From assembly GCA_903893545.1 (NCBI GenBank), contig CAITMJ010000021.1, forward strand, positions 186,001 through 250,000: a stretch of 64,000 bases of DNA, written 5' to 3'. The notes below the pieces were generated by a model. It was not told the origin of the DNA. It worked only from the letters and a program-made list of their open reading frames with translations, and made no database searches. The stretch's first letter is position 1; every line of letters begins with the position of its first letter. Source of the stretch: an uncultured Chlamydiae bacterium. GTDB taxonomy: Bacteria > Chlamydiota > Chlamydiia > Chlamydiales > SM23-39. The translations under genes and the position numbers were made by a program. Below, piece after piece: positions 35,340-43,920 of the stretch.

Positions 35340-36364
35340 CTGCGCGCATTGAGAGGATCGATTTAAATACCGATGCTCTTCTCATTGAAAATACAACAGA
35401 TCTTCTCTATCTGACGGGGCTAGAGTTATCTCGAGGGGTGCTCGGAATTGCAAAAGAAGAGACGGTCCTTTTTGTCGATGGTCGCTACTTTGCTAAAGCA
35501 GAGCGAGAAGCAAAGTGTAAAGTGAGATTGCTTGAAGGCAACGCTGTTTTTGACTGGCTTGAGGCGAGGAGTGTCAAAACTGTAGAATTTGACGGCGCTT
35601 ATACGAGTTATGATCGGTATCTCTCCTTAAAGGGGCAGCTAAAGAGCCAAGAATTGAAAGCGGGATCTTCTCTTCTGAAAGAGATGCGCGTCATTAAAGA
35701 TGAGCGGGAAATCGAGGCGCTTAAAAAAGCAGCGGCCCTTACTTGGCAAGGTTTTCAATACATAGAGGAGCTTTTGCAAGAAGGGATTTCCGAAGAAGAG
35801 CTGGCTTTTGAATTTGAGTTTTTTGTGCGTAAAAACGGCGCATCGGGCCTCTCTTTTGAGCCGATCATCGCATTTGGAGAAAATAGCGCTTACCCTCACT
35901 ATCGCGCAGGGAAAGCTCGCTTAGAAGAAAATCAAATCGTCCTTATCGATGTGGGCGCGGTGGTCGATCAATACCGAGGCGACATGACGCGGGTGGTGTT
36001 TTTTGGGGAGGCAAATCCGCAGCTTGAGAAAATGCTAGAATATACAAAATTGGCGCAGCAAAAAGCTTTTGAGGCGGCTGTAATCGGGGCAAAATTTGGC
36101 GATCTCGATCGAGCGGCAAGGGCTGTTTTTGCAAAAGAGGGCATCGAGGAGTTTTTTACGCATAGCCTCGGCCATGGCATTGGTCTTGAAACTCATGAGT
36201 TCCCGATCATTCGAGCAGAAGGCGCGGATAAAGACGTCGTTTTAGAGGAAGGAATGGTGTTTACCATTGAACCGGGGCTTTATCGCCCAGGACTTGGCGG
36301 CGTGCGCTGGGAAGATATGGTGCTGATGACTGAGAACGGACCGATACGATTAAATGACGTTTAG
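35336..36364 (+). CDS. pepP: Xaa-Pro aminopeptidase (M24 family)
   Basis: A 342-residue pita-bread metallopeptidase that removes N-terminal residues preceding proline. The creatinase N domain covers about residues 1-115. The metal ligands are visible in order: IDVGAVVDQYRGDMTRVVF (two Asp), HSLGHGIGLETHE (His), FTIEPGLY (Glu) and GVRWEDMVL (Glu). It is likely cytoplasmic because there is no signal peptide. The gene is coupled to mutL by a four-base overlap and its last eleven bases overlap the start of the sensor kinase gene, so mutL-pepP-kinase probably form one transcript. Confidence 0.94.
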   Translation: MTARIERIDLNTDALLIENTTDLLYLTGLELSRGVLGIAKEETVLFVDGRYFAKAEREAKCKVRLLEGNAVFDWLEARSVKTVEFDGAYTSYDRYLSLKGQLKSQELKAGSSLLKEMRVIKDEREIEALKKAAALTWQGFQYIEELLQEGISEEELAFEFEFFVRKNGASGLSFEPIIAFGENSAYPHYRAGKARLEENQIVLIDVGAVVDQYRGDMTRVVFFGEANPQLEKMLEYTKLAQQKAFEAAVIGAKFGDLDRAARAVFAKEGIEEFFTHSLGHGIGLETHEFPIIRAEGADKDVVLEEGMVFTIEPGLYRPGLGGVRWEDMVLMTENGPIRLNDV

Positions 36365-38069
36365 AAAGAAGATTCTTCTCGCTGATCTTGTTCTTTTTTT
36401 ATTCTTTTTAGCTCTTTTGTTTCCGTTTGTTGAAACAATTGTCAAGCAAGATGCTCTTCGAACGCTGATTGAAAGAGCTAAAAAAGTTTCTACTTCGATT
36501 CAGAACGCCTCTTCACTTGAACAGGCAAAGCTGATCCTCGATCAGCCTGTCTGTTATTTTGAAAGTAGAGCAGTTTTTAATCCAAAAGGAGAGATGGTTT
36601 GGGCTTCGCACTCCATTTTTCAAAAATTGCAACCCTCTTATGCACAATCGGTTTTAAAAAAGAAAACGACCTATTCTGAAGCCTATTCAGAGAGCTATCA
36701 ACAGATCTTTGCGAGCATTGACCAGCCCGTTGTCATCGATAAAGAGACCTATATTTTAAGAACGTCAGCTCCGCTGCAAGAAATCCGGAACTTGACCGTG
36801 AGTTTTGAAGCGGGATTTTTAGTCTTTGGCACGTTCATTTTGCTCCTCTATGGCTTGTTTACATGGCTGATTATTAATCGCATCACTCGTCCTATTCAAC
36901 AAATCATCGATACCATTGCTCCGTACCAAGGAGGCAGGGAAGAATCGCTGCCCCTTATTCACCTCAAATCGCCGCAGTCGAATGAATTTACAAAACTGGC
37001 CTATACGTTGAATACGCTCAGCGAGCGGAGTCAAAAGCAGATTGAATATTTGAAGCATCAGCGGAAAGAAACAGAAGGTATTCTCGAGTCGCTAGGAGAA
37101 GGGGTGATTGCATTCAATGCTGCGGGAAGGATCACTTTTGCAAATGGAGTCGCTTGTCAACTGATTGGAGCGGGGCATGCAGCGTTGATGGGGCATACCT
37201 TAAACCAGGCGTCCTCTCGATCTCCCGACCTCCTTCTCCTTGCGCATGAACTTGTGATGCAAGTGCTGCACACCTCAGAGACCATTGTGCAAACGTGGGC
37301 CAAACAAAGCGGGCCTGCGCTCTATTTGCACCTATTGTCTGCACCTTTGGCCGGCCAAAATGGGGCGATCTTGGTTTTGCAAAATAAAACATCGGATTAC
37401 AAAATGCTCGAAATGGGCAAGGATTTCATTGCCAATGCTTCGCATGAGCTTCGAACGCCGATCACAGTCATTCGCGGCTTTGCGGAAACGCTGCACGATT
37501 TGCCAAAACTCTCTTCTGCGACGATGCTCGATATTTCAGATAAGATTCTTCGCACTTCCATTCGCCTTGAAAAATTGGTAAAAAGCCTTTTGACCCTCTC
37601 GAATGTCGAAAATTTATCGAGAGAGGAGTTCAAATGGGTAGATCTTCTGCCGATCGTCGAGCAGTGCAAATTGCTTCAGCTTGCGATCCATCCAGAGATT
37701 TCTATAGCCATTCACGCCGATGGATCTAAAGCAATGCTCTTCCTAGATGCCGATGTGTTTGAAATGGCGATCATGAATCTTTTAGAAAACGCGATTAAAT
37801 ACTCAACGTCTCCTGCTGATATTGCGATTCGGATTCAGACAAAGCCCCACTTCGCCTTTGAAATCGAAGATAAGGGCATTGGCATTCCGGAGGGAGACCT
37901 TCCCCATATTTTTGATCGATTCTACACGGTCGATAAAGCTCGGTCGCGAAAAAGCGGAGGATCGGGGCTGGGCCTTGCGATCGTTCGGACGATCGTGGAA
38001 AAACATGGGGGCAATATCGTCGTGTTTTCAAAGATCGGAAAGGGAACTCGCTTTACGATCACTAGTTAA
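36354..38069 (+). CDS. PhoR-like membrane sensor histidine kinase
   Basis: A 571-residue sensor kinase. Membrane segments at about residues 7-27 and 152-174 frame a periplasmic sensor of 120 residues. A HAMP linker (ITRPIQQIIDTIAPY) and a PAS domain (about 242-345) follow. The dimerisation domain has the phospho-acceptor His364 in FIANASHELRTPITVIRG. The ATPase domain shows the N box NLLENAIKYS, G1 DKGIGIPEGD, F box FDRFYTVDKAR and G2 GGSGLGLAIV. All motifs are intact, so it should be active. The PAS-HisKA layout is that of PhoR. No response regulator lies beside it or elsewhere in the window. It overlaps pepP upstream, and its end overlaps the convergent TpsB-type gene by four bases. Confidence 0.88.
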   Translation: MTFRKKILLADLVLFLFFLALLFPFVETIVKQDALRTLIERAKKVSTSIQNASSLEQAKLILDQPVCYFESRAVFNPKGEMVWASHSIFQKLQPSYAQSVLKKKTTYSEAYSESYQQIFASIDQPVVIDKETYILRTSAPLQEIRNLTVSFEAGFLVFGTFILLLYGLFTWLIINRITRPIQQIIDTIAPYQGGREESLPLIHLKSPQSNEFTKLAYTLNTLSERSQKQIEYLKHQRKETEGILESLGEGVIAFNAAGRITFANGVACQLIGAGHAALMGHTLNQASSRSPDLLLLAHELVMQVLHTSETIVQTWAKQSGPALYLHLLSAPLAGQNGAILVLQNKTSDYKMLEMGKDFIANASHELRTPITVIRGFAETLHDLPKLSSATMLDISDKILRTSIRLEKLVKSLLTLSNVENLSREEFKWVDLLPIVEQCKLLQLAIHPEISIAIHADGSKAMLFLDADVFEMAIMNLLENAIKYSTSPADIAIRIQTKPHFAFEIEDKGIGIPEGDLPHIFDRFYTVDKARSRKSGGSGLGLAIVRTIVEKHGGNIVVFSKIGKGTRFTITS

Positions 38070-39886
38070 TAACTGAAGGTGGTGCTGAAGTGGACCATGC
38101 TCTTGCCTCCAGTGAAGTTTTGGGTAGCGTGCGATTCTGTGTGTAATTTCCAACCCCAGTCGAGGCGAGCGGAAAAGTAGGGATCCATCGTGTATCGAAT
38201 GCCAGGGCCTGCGCTCATGAGGAAGATCGGGGAGGCTTCGCCAGGAGCAATCCCGTGGTTGGTTCCAAATCCATAATCAAAAAAGGCGAGGAATTGGAGC
38301 GCGTCTTTGATCGGGAATCTACGGATTGTGGCGATCAGCCTGATTGGAGGTGTTCGAATTTCGACGTTTGCAAGAAGGGCATTGTCCATCGTGAGTTGAT
38401 TCTCGTCATAGCCGCGCACGGTTGTGTGTCCGCCAATGGCATATTGCTCAGAAGGAAGCAGAGCGGAGTCGGATAGCTGGGCTCTTCCCCAGATGGTCAA
38501 GCTATATTCTCCGGGAAGCGATTGCGTGTAGCGGAGTCCTCCTCTTCCGTAAAGCCAATGGTTGGTGGCTCCGGGCCGAAGGGAATTATACAGCGCAGGC
38601 GTTTCGTTCTCCATCATTTCTCCGGGAGAAAAATAGAGCTCTAAGTCGGCATCTAGACGGCACGTCTTCCATTCGTAGCCGATATTGCTCTCAAACACGA
38701 ATTGAGAAAGATTGACATTCGAGGAGCTAAAGTTCGTGTAGGATTCTGAGAAGAAGATCGTGCTATTGGTGTTTTTATAATCAAATCCGATGCGGCATGT
38801 GCAGTGGAGCTTTTCTCCCATCAATGCGGGAATTTCATAGCGAAAAGAGGCTTGGGTGCTCCTTGCTTCGTTGGTAAATTCAGGAAACGGCATGTGTCCG
38901 TGGGCCGTTGAGTATCCGCCGAAGAAGTGGATGGCGTGTTCCCAAGGCAGAAGGGCGACGTACTGTGCAGTGTTTCCGCGGAAGCGGTGAAGGTCATAGG
39001 AGGTGGTGTATTGGTAGGAAAAAAAGTGGTCTAGACTCAAGATTTTATTGAAGCTCACTCCTGTGAAGAGGCGCTGGCGATTGGTGCGGTCAAGTCCCGT
39101 GTTATCCGCGCCGCCATAGAAACGGTAAGGTCTTCTTTCTTCCATCGAAAGGGTGATGTCAGTCGTGCCCGTTTCTTTTCCTTGCGAATAGATGGCGTTG
39201 ACGCGTCGAAATGGATTGCGATTGATGAAGCTGATGTCTTGTTGGAGTCTTGCAATATTGAGACTTTGGCCTGGTTTTGCATGGAGATAGCCGGTGAGGA
39301 TGTGAGCGCGCGTCCATTGGTTGCCCTCGACGTTAATTTGCCCGACAATCGCTTCGGTGACAACGACTTGTAAGACACCTTCGGTGATGCACTGTTTTGG
39401 GATCGTCACGATGACAAGCGGCTGGCCGTAATGGCGGTAGTAGAGGCCGATGGCCTTTTTGATCTGATTCATTGTTTTGGCAGTCAGCGGCCGATCGAGG
39501 TAGAGCGGCTCGAGCTTGTCGGCGAGGCGATCAATCGAGCTTGGAAGATGTAGATCGCCAGAGACGTAGACGCCTTCGATGGCGTTTAACTCTTCTCGAG
39601 TCAGCAAGTGATCTTGGCTGTGGATAAGAGCGATCCCTTTTATGTGCTCGAGGATGATTTTTTTATCCGCAGCATCTGCTTCAGGATCGCTTGTCTGGCT
39701 AGAGGCGAGCGTTTCGATTTGCGCTTCTGGAGTTTCTACGGACGTTTCGATATGCTCTTCAGGCGCGACCGAATTTTCGATCTGTTCCGACTCTTCTACC
39801 CGGGGCAAATCGGTCGATTCCTCTCCCATAGCAATCGAAGAGGAAAGAAGGAAATAAAGGATGCAATACAAATACGGCGCTTTCAT
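38066..39886 (-). CDS. Two-partner secretion outer membrane transporter (TpsB, ShlB/FhaC family)
   Basis: A 606-residue outer-membrane protein with signal peptide MKAPYLYCILYFLLSSSIAMG. An acidic, low-complexity spacer (about 22-75, rich in Glu, Ser and Thr) precedes two POTRA domains: the first around 95-175 (LPSSIDRLADKLEPLYLDRPLT) and the second around 178-250 (GQINVEGNQWTRAHILTGYL). The beta barrel follows, with the conserved VRGY motif in TTVRGYDENQ (about 497-506, tip of the inward-folding loop). The last strand ends HFSTTFSY. TpsB proteins thread a large exoprotein or adhesin (TpsA) across the outer membrane. No TpsA gene is seen in the window. The system is not part of classical Chlamydia genomes as far as I know. 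Confidence 0.83.
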   Translation of the reverse strand: MKAPYLYCILYFLLSSSIAMGEESTDLPRVEESEQIENSVAPEEHIETSVETPEAQIETLASSQTSDPEADAADKKIILEHIKGIALIHSQDHLLTREELNAIEGVYVSGDLHLPSSIDRLADKLEPLYLDRPLTAKTMNQIKKAIGLYYRHYGQPLVIVTIPKQCITEGVLQVVVTEAIVGQINVEGNQWTRAHILTGYLHAKPGQSLNIARLQQDISFINRNPFRRVNAIYSQGKETGTTDITLSMEERRPYRFYGGADNTGLDRTNRQRLFTGVSFNKILSLDHFFSYQYTTSYDLHRFRGNTAQYVALLPWEHAIHFFGGYSTAHGHMPFPEFTNEARSTQASFRYEIPALMGEKLHCTCRIGFDYKNTNSTIFFSESYTNFSSSNVNLSQFVFESNIGYEWKTCRLDADLELYFSPGEMMENETPALYNSLRPGATNHWLYGRGGLRYTQSLPGEYSLTIWGRAQLSDSALLPSEQYAIGGHTTVRGYDENQLTMDNALLANVEIRTPPIRLIATIRRFPIKDALQFLAFFDYGFGTNHGIAPGEASPIFLMSAGPGIRYTMDPYFSARLDWGWKLHTESHATQNFTGGKSMVHFSTTFSY

Positions 39887-39932
39887 GACACAGCAGTTCT
39901 TGTTTGCACATTGAGAAATTCCTATAATATTT

Positions 39933-40907
39933 TCAAGGGAATTCAGCCTTCTGAAACACGCATCCGATTTTCCCTTTTTTCTCCCAGGCTTTCAAGAACT
40001 GATCGAAGGGATAACTGACAAACGCAAATTTAGGATTTACAAACCCTGGATCGATGCAGTGGACTTTCTTGCTTTCTGGGTCATACCCGATCACGCAAAG
40101 TCCATGTTCGCGGAAAAAAGGGCGAGGGGCGCCGGTAAGAGTTCCTTGCACTCCGACGACGACGGGAAAGCCTTGCTTCAAATAGGAATAAAGCTCGGAA
40201 AAATCGGCCATGCGCTCGATATGCACTGAAAAATCCCCCCCTAAACGGTGGGAGGCTTCAACGGCGATGAGCGGCCAGTGTTCATAGCAATCAAAGTCTT
40301 GATCGTAAACCGCATTGATAAATTCAAGAGGGTCTGTTCCTTGGACAAGAAAGTTGATTGCGCTCAAGGCGGCCACTGCCGGTGAAAATTCGTGGATTGA
40401 AGAGAGGCGGAGCTGCATGATGCTGTAGCGAGGAACAGATTCGAACAAGATCTTTTCTCCATTGATAGGCGAGGAAAGAGATTGGCTATTTTTCTTAGAA
40501 AGAGAGGCAAAGAGGGAATGGAGTCCGTGGAGGGTATTTGAAATCGGCGAGAAGGCTTGAATTCTAAACCCGTCGCAGACTCCCGATTTTGGACGAGCAA
40601 CCCCCCGAAATGTTTCGGCAAAAGAGTTCTCGGGGCTTTCTTTGCACAGTTGCTGTCCAAAGCTTCCCCACTCTGCGTAGAAGAGCCATGGAGACCACTG
40701 TCCATTTTGTTTAAGGCTCACAAAAAAAGAGTAACTTTCCTTCTCGAGGCGCGTTGCGTTCCAAGAGAGGATAAGCTCATCAAATGGCTCGGTCTCAGCT
40801 ACTTCCCAGGTGAGTTCGCAACTCTTGCGATCCGCATCGGTCAGAGTGTAAGTTGATGCAAAAATAGGATAGATAAAAAAAAGAATGTAGATACACTGTT
40901 GGATCAT
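39933..40907 (-). CDS. Exported peptidase C39-like protein, catalytic Cys apparently lost
   Basis: A 324-residue protein starting at ATG 40907 (MIQQCIYILFFIYPIFAS, a signal peptide) with AGGTG upstream. Residues about 20-120 look like the beta-sandwich found before C39-like domains (LSWNATRLEKESYSFFVSLK, WSPWLFYAEWG). Residues about 165-310 match a C39-like papain fold: EFSPAVAALSAINFL at the place of the usual CSPTALAMVL, HWPLIAVEAS, HIERMADFSEL, GFPVVVGVQG, the His in EHGLCVIGYD (His268) and the Asp in HCIDPGF (Asp286). Phe174 stands where the nucleophile Cys is expected, so the protein may be a non-catalytic relative. Its ATG overlaps that of the divergent GT2 gene by two bases. Confidence 0.68.
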   Translation of the reverse strand: MIQQCIYILFFIYPIFASTYTLTDADRKSCELTWEVAETEPFDELILSWNATRLEKESYSFFVSLKQNGQWSPWLFYAEWGSFGQQLCKESPENSFAETFRGVARPKSGVCDGFRIQAFSPISNTLHGLHSLFASLSKKNSQSLSSPINGEKILFESVPRYSIMQLRLSSIHEFSPAVAALSAINFLVQGTDPLEFINAVYDQDFDCYEHWPLIAVEASHRLGGDFSVHIERMADFSELYSYLKQGFPVVVGVQGTLTGAPRPFFREHGLCVIGYDPESKKVHCIDPGFVNPKFAFVSYPFDQFLKAWEKKGKIGCVFQKAEFP

Positions 40908-41607
40908 GAAACACCTACTTTTATTTCTTTGCATAAGCGCCAGTGCTTTTGCTCTTACGACGAGCATTCTCGTCCCTTGCCATCCCGATCATTTTCCTCT
41001 GCTCCATTCGCTCTTTATCTGCTATCGAGAGCAGACCGTCCCTCCCGATGAGATCGTTGTTTCCCTTTCAGAGGCTCCTAAAGTAGATAGGGAAGCTCTT
41101 GCGGCTCTTGAAAAATCCCCATGGCCGTTTGCCGTAAAAATCCTAAAGCACAAAGAGAAATACACGCCTGGAAGAAATCGGAATGAGGCCTGTCGAGCAA
41201 GTACTGGAGACATAGTGATTTGCCAAGATGCCGACGATCTTCCTCATCCCCAGAGGGTGGAAATCATTCGCTTCCTCTTTGAGAGCAGCAACATAGATCA
41301 TCTTTTACACCAGTGGATTTCTTCGCAAGAAAAATTCGAATTGTATGATATTCAAACGGTAAAGAGCCAAATTACCTCCTTTCGCACCTACGATGTAATT
41401 GATATTCCCGGCATTCACAACGGCAATAACGCCTTTCGGCGCTATGTGTTCGATCAAGTGCATTGGAAGCCGACAACGACGATTCAAGAAGATGTGCTTT
41501 TTAATCGCAGCGCATACGTTTTTTTTAGGCACTGTCAGATCTTAAAACTGCCGCTCCTCATGTACCGGCCTGAGCTCTCCACTTTCGATCTCGATGGGAC
41601 TAAGTGA
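40906..41607 (+). CDS. Family 2 glycosyltransferase with N-terminal signal peptide
   Basis: A 233-residue GT-A fold protein. An export signal (MKHLLLFLCISASAFA) leads straight into the first strand of the fold (SILVPCHPDHFPLLHSLF). NRNEACRASTGDIVICQDADD (about residues 91-111) carries the Asp-Ala-Asp nucleotide-sugar/metal site. The protein is short, ending soon after a second acidic motif (TTTIQEDVLF), and may represent the catalytic core only. Donor and acceptor sugars are unknown. A signal peptide on a nucleotide-sugar-dependent enzyme is unusual and suggests that it acts outside the bacterial cytosol. Start codons of this gene and the C39-like gene overlap, and its end overlaps the RNA methyltransferase gene by eight bases. 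Confidence 0.78.
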   Translation: MKHLLLFLCISASAFALTTSILVPCHPDHFPLLHSLFICYREQTVPPDEIVVSLSEAPKVDREALAALEKSPWPFAVKILKHKEKYTPGRNRNEACRASTGDIVICQDADDLPHPQRVEIIRFLFESSNIDHLLHQWISSQEKFELYDIQTVKSQITSFRTYDVIDIPGIHNGNNAFRRYVFDQVHWKPTTTIQEDVLFNRSAYVFFRHCQILKLPLLMYRPELSTFDLDGTK

Positions 41608-42316
41608 GCGTATAGAGCAAAATTGCGCCGGAGGCAGCGACGTTGAGCGATTCGACGCCGTTATGCATCGGAATGGAGATTTTCTGCGCCTTTTTTTCAG
41701 CCCACTTGCTCGGGCCTCTCCCTTCATTGCTCAAGATCAGGGCAAACGGGGCTTGGGGCTTTGCTTTGGAAAGAGGGACTCCTTCGAGATCGGCGAGGTA
41801 GAGATGATAAGAGCGCAAGAGGGGCTCCGCTTCTTCCGAGGAAAAGGGAAGGAAGAATAGAGCGCCTTTCGAGGCGCGGCAAACTTTATCGTTGAAGGGA
41901 TCAACTGTGCCAGGTGTGAAAAGGACTCCATCCCAGTCGAGTGCGAGAGCTGTACGCAGCAGCGTGCCGAGATTGCCAGGATCGGAAAGACCATCGAGGA
42001 CGAGGAGGCGGCGTTTGCCAGCAAGGGACTCTTCTTTTGGCAGAGGCGCTACGGCAATGTAGCCGTCGGTAGATGGGAGACCGGTGATTTTTTGCAGGAT
42101 TTCAGGAGTGACAAGGATCTGTTTCTCTGCTTTTATCTTGTGATCTAATTTGCTTGTAATGAGCGTTTTGAGATTGACCTTTAAGGAGAGCTCTCGAATC
42201 ATTTTCTCTCCGATGAGAAGTACGGAATTAGAGGCTATTCGGGCCGATTTCTCCGTGCGGAGTTCAATGAGTTCTTGAATAAGAGGATGGCGTAAACTAG
42301 TAATCTCCGTTAACAT
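41600..42316 (-). CDS. TrmH/SpoU family RNA 2'-O-methyltransferase
   Basis: A 238-residue SPOUT methyltransferase using S-adenosylmethionine to methylate a ribose in tRNA or rRNA. The knot motifs are all present: motif 1 DPGNLGTLLRTALAL, motif 2 FALILSNEGRGPS and motif 3 ISIPMHNGVESLNVAASGAILLY. The N-terminal part (ITSLRHPLIQELIELRTEKSAR) resembles the substrate-binding domain of RlmB/TsnR-like enzymes. ATG at 42316 is preferred over the in-frame start at 42409, which would run through the start of the divergent RsbU gene. The exact RNA target cannot be given. Confidence 0.88.
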   Translation of the reverse strand: MLTEITSLRHPLIQELIELRTEKSARIASNSVLLIGEKMIRELSLKVNLKTLITSKLDHKIKAEKQILVTPEILQKITGLPSTDGYIAVAPLPKEESLAGKRRLLVLDGLSDPGNLGTLLRTALALDWDGVLFTPGTVDPFNDKVCRASKGALFFLPFSSEEAEPLLRSYHLYLADLEGVPLSKAKPQAPFALILSNEGRGPSKWAEKKAQKISIPMHNGVESLNVAASGAILLYTLT

Positions 42317-42326
42317 AGTTTTAAGT

Positions 42327-43877
42327 ATGCAGAAAATCGAAAAAAAGGTCACCTTTTCCGGAAGTTTAGCAAGACGAACATTGATTATTTGTCTTCTATT
42401 CTTGATCATTCCGCTCTTTGTCCATACGTTTTTCCTCTATCAGCGGGAGGTCGAGGTGGCAGAGGCGGATGTTCGCGCGAATTTGAAGGCAATCGGCGGG
42501 GAAATGGCGAAGAGAATTTCCGATCAGATCCATTTTGATTGGCAGCTTCTGAACGTAAAATTGTGCAATGTGACGTTAGAAGCGGTGTTTCCGATCAAAA
42601 AGATGGCACAAGGCGGCCATTTAAGCGGCCAGTTTGCCATATTGAATGAAAAAAAAGATGCGCTTCTTGTCGGGCGGGCCATTTCGAATACGGAAGTGAA
42701 AGTACTGGTCCATCCGCTATGCGAGCTTCTCTCCATCAAAAACCCTCCTTTTCCGATCGATACCGGAATCAATGCGCTAGAATCTTTAGATCGCTGGGTT
42801 GAGAAGATCCCTATCCCTCAGACCCAACTGCAATGCGTTTTGGGAACGTCCAATGAAAGGGTGTATGAGTTGCAGCGGCAGCATCTTTTTTTCCGAATTG
42901 GGACTTTTCTCGTATTCGTCGCTCTTTTAGGCGGTGGCTTAGTGACTCTTTTTTATCGCAGATTGAGTAAACCTCTAAATGCTCTTTGTCTGACGATGAA
43001 GCGCGTTGCAGAAGGGGCGGTCCATAGCCGCTATGTTCGCCAATGGTTGGGGTTTGAGATCAACTCGATCGGGCTTACATTCAATGCCATGATGGACGAC
43101 CTTCTCCTCTCTACCCAAGAAGCAGAAGTTGAGAGAACAAAACGGGAAAAATTAGCTCAGGAATTAAAATTAGGCCACGACGTTCAGGAAAATCTTTTGC
43201 CAAAGCATTTTCCAACGATTTTGGATTTTGAGGTGAGCGGGGTCTCTCTACCCGCCTATGAAGTCGGCGGCGATTTTTACGATGTTTTGCCACTCGATTC
43301 TGAAAAGACATTGATCGTGGTTGCCGATTTGGCGGGCAAAGGTATTTCCTCATGTCTGTTTGCACTCGGTCTTCGAAGCTCGCTGCGCGCTTTAGCGGCG
43401 AATTTGGGAAGCGATTTAAAGCAAATCGTCAAACAAGCCAATGAACTTTTCCTCATCGATGCAGAAGAGACGGGGCAATTTGCAACTCTTTGGATAGCTA
43501 TTTTAGAGAAGAGGTCTCTTCACTTTGTCAGCCTTGGCCACCCTCCTGCCCTTTTAAAAAGAGAAGGGGCATTGATCGAACTCTCTACGGAAGGCCCTGC
43601 GTTAGGGCTAGCTCCTTACAAATCGATTGAGGTCGGTGTGATGCAGTTCAAAGAGGGAGACGAGCTCCTCATTTTTTCCGATGGGGCGACGGAAGCGGTC
43701 GATGAGGAAGGGAAATTCTATGGAGTAGAGCGCCTCAAAAAAGCCTTTCTTTCCAGTAAGTCAACAGATAGCGCAGATGCGATCGCGCAAGAGATTCAGC
43801 GATTTAGCCAAGGCGCTGTTCAACACGATGACATCACGTTTTTAAAAATCTTTCTTTGCGAAAAACGCAATGTTTGA
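42327..43877 (+). CDS. RsbU-type membrane PP2C serine phosphatase with HAMP domain
   Basis: A 516-residue regulator with the layout membrane segment (about 17-35), periplasmic sensor (about 36-185), second membrane segment (about 190-212), HAMP domain (LSKPLNALCLTMKRVAEGAV), and a cytoplasmic PP2C/SpoIIE phosphatase (about 275-516). Phosphatase metal sites are in EVGGDFYDVLPLDSEKTLIV, VADLAGKGISSCLFAL, FSDGATEAVDEEG and the final QHDDITFLKIFL. It matches chlamydial RsbU, which senses a metabolite through the periplasmic domain and acts in a partner-switching cascade with RsbV and RsbW to influence sigma factor activity. Only ten bases separate its ATG from that of the divergent methyltransferase gene. 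Confidence 0.88.
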   Translation: MQKIEKKVTFSGSLARRTLIICLLFLIIPLFVHTFFLYQREVEVAEADVRANLKAIGGEMAKRISDQIHFDWQLLNVKLCNVTLEAVFPIKKMAQGGHLSGQFAILNEKKDALLVGRAISNTEVKVLVHPLCELLSIKNPPFPIDTGINALESLDRWVEKIPIPQTQLQCVLGTSNERVYELQRQHLFFRIGTFLVFVALLGGGLVTLFYRRLSKPLNALCLTMKRVAEGAVHSRYVRQWLGFEINSIGLTFNAMMDDLLLSTQEAEVERTKREKLAQELKLGHDVQENLLPKHFPTILDFEVSGVSLPAYEVGGDFYDVLPLDSEKTLIVVADLAGKGISSCLFALGLRSSLRALAANLGSDLKQIVKQANELFLIDAEETGQFATLWIAILEKRSLHFVSLGHPPALLKREGALIELSTEGPALGLAPYKSIEVGVMQFKEGDELLIFSDGATEAVDEEGKFYGVERLKKAFLSSKSTDSADAIAQEIQRFSQGAVQHDDITFLKIFLCEKRNV

Positions 43878-43920
43878 GTAGACTACACGGCACTGCGTAT
43901 CTATTAAAAACGGATTTTCT

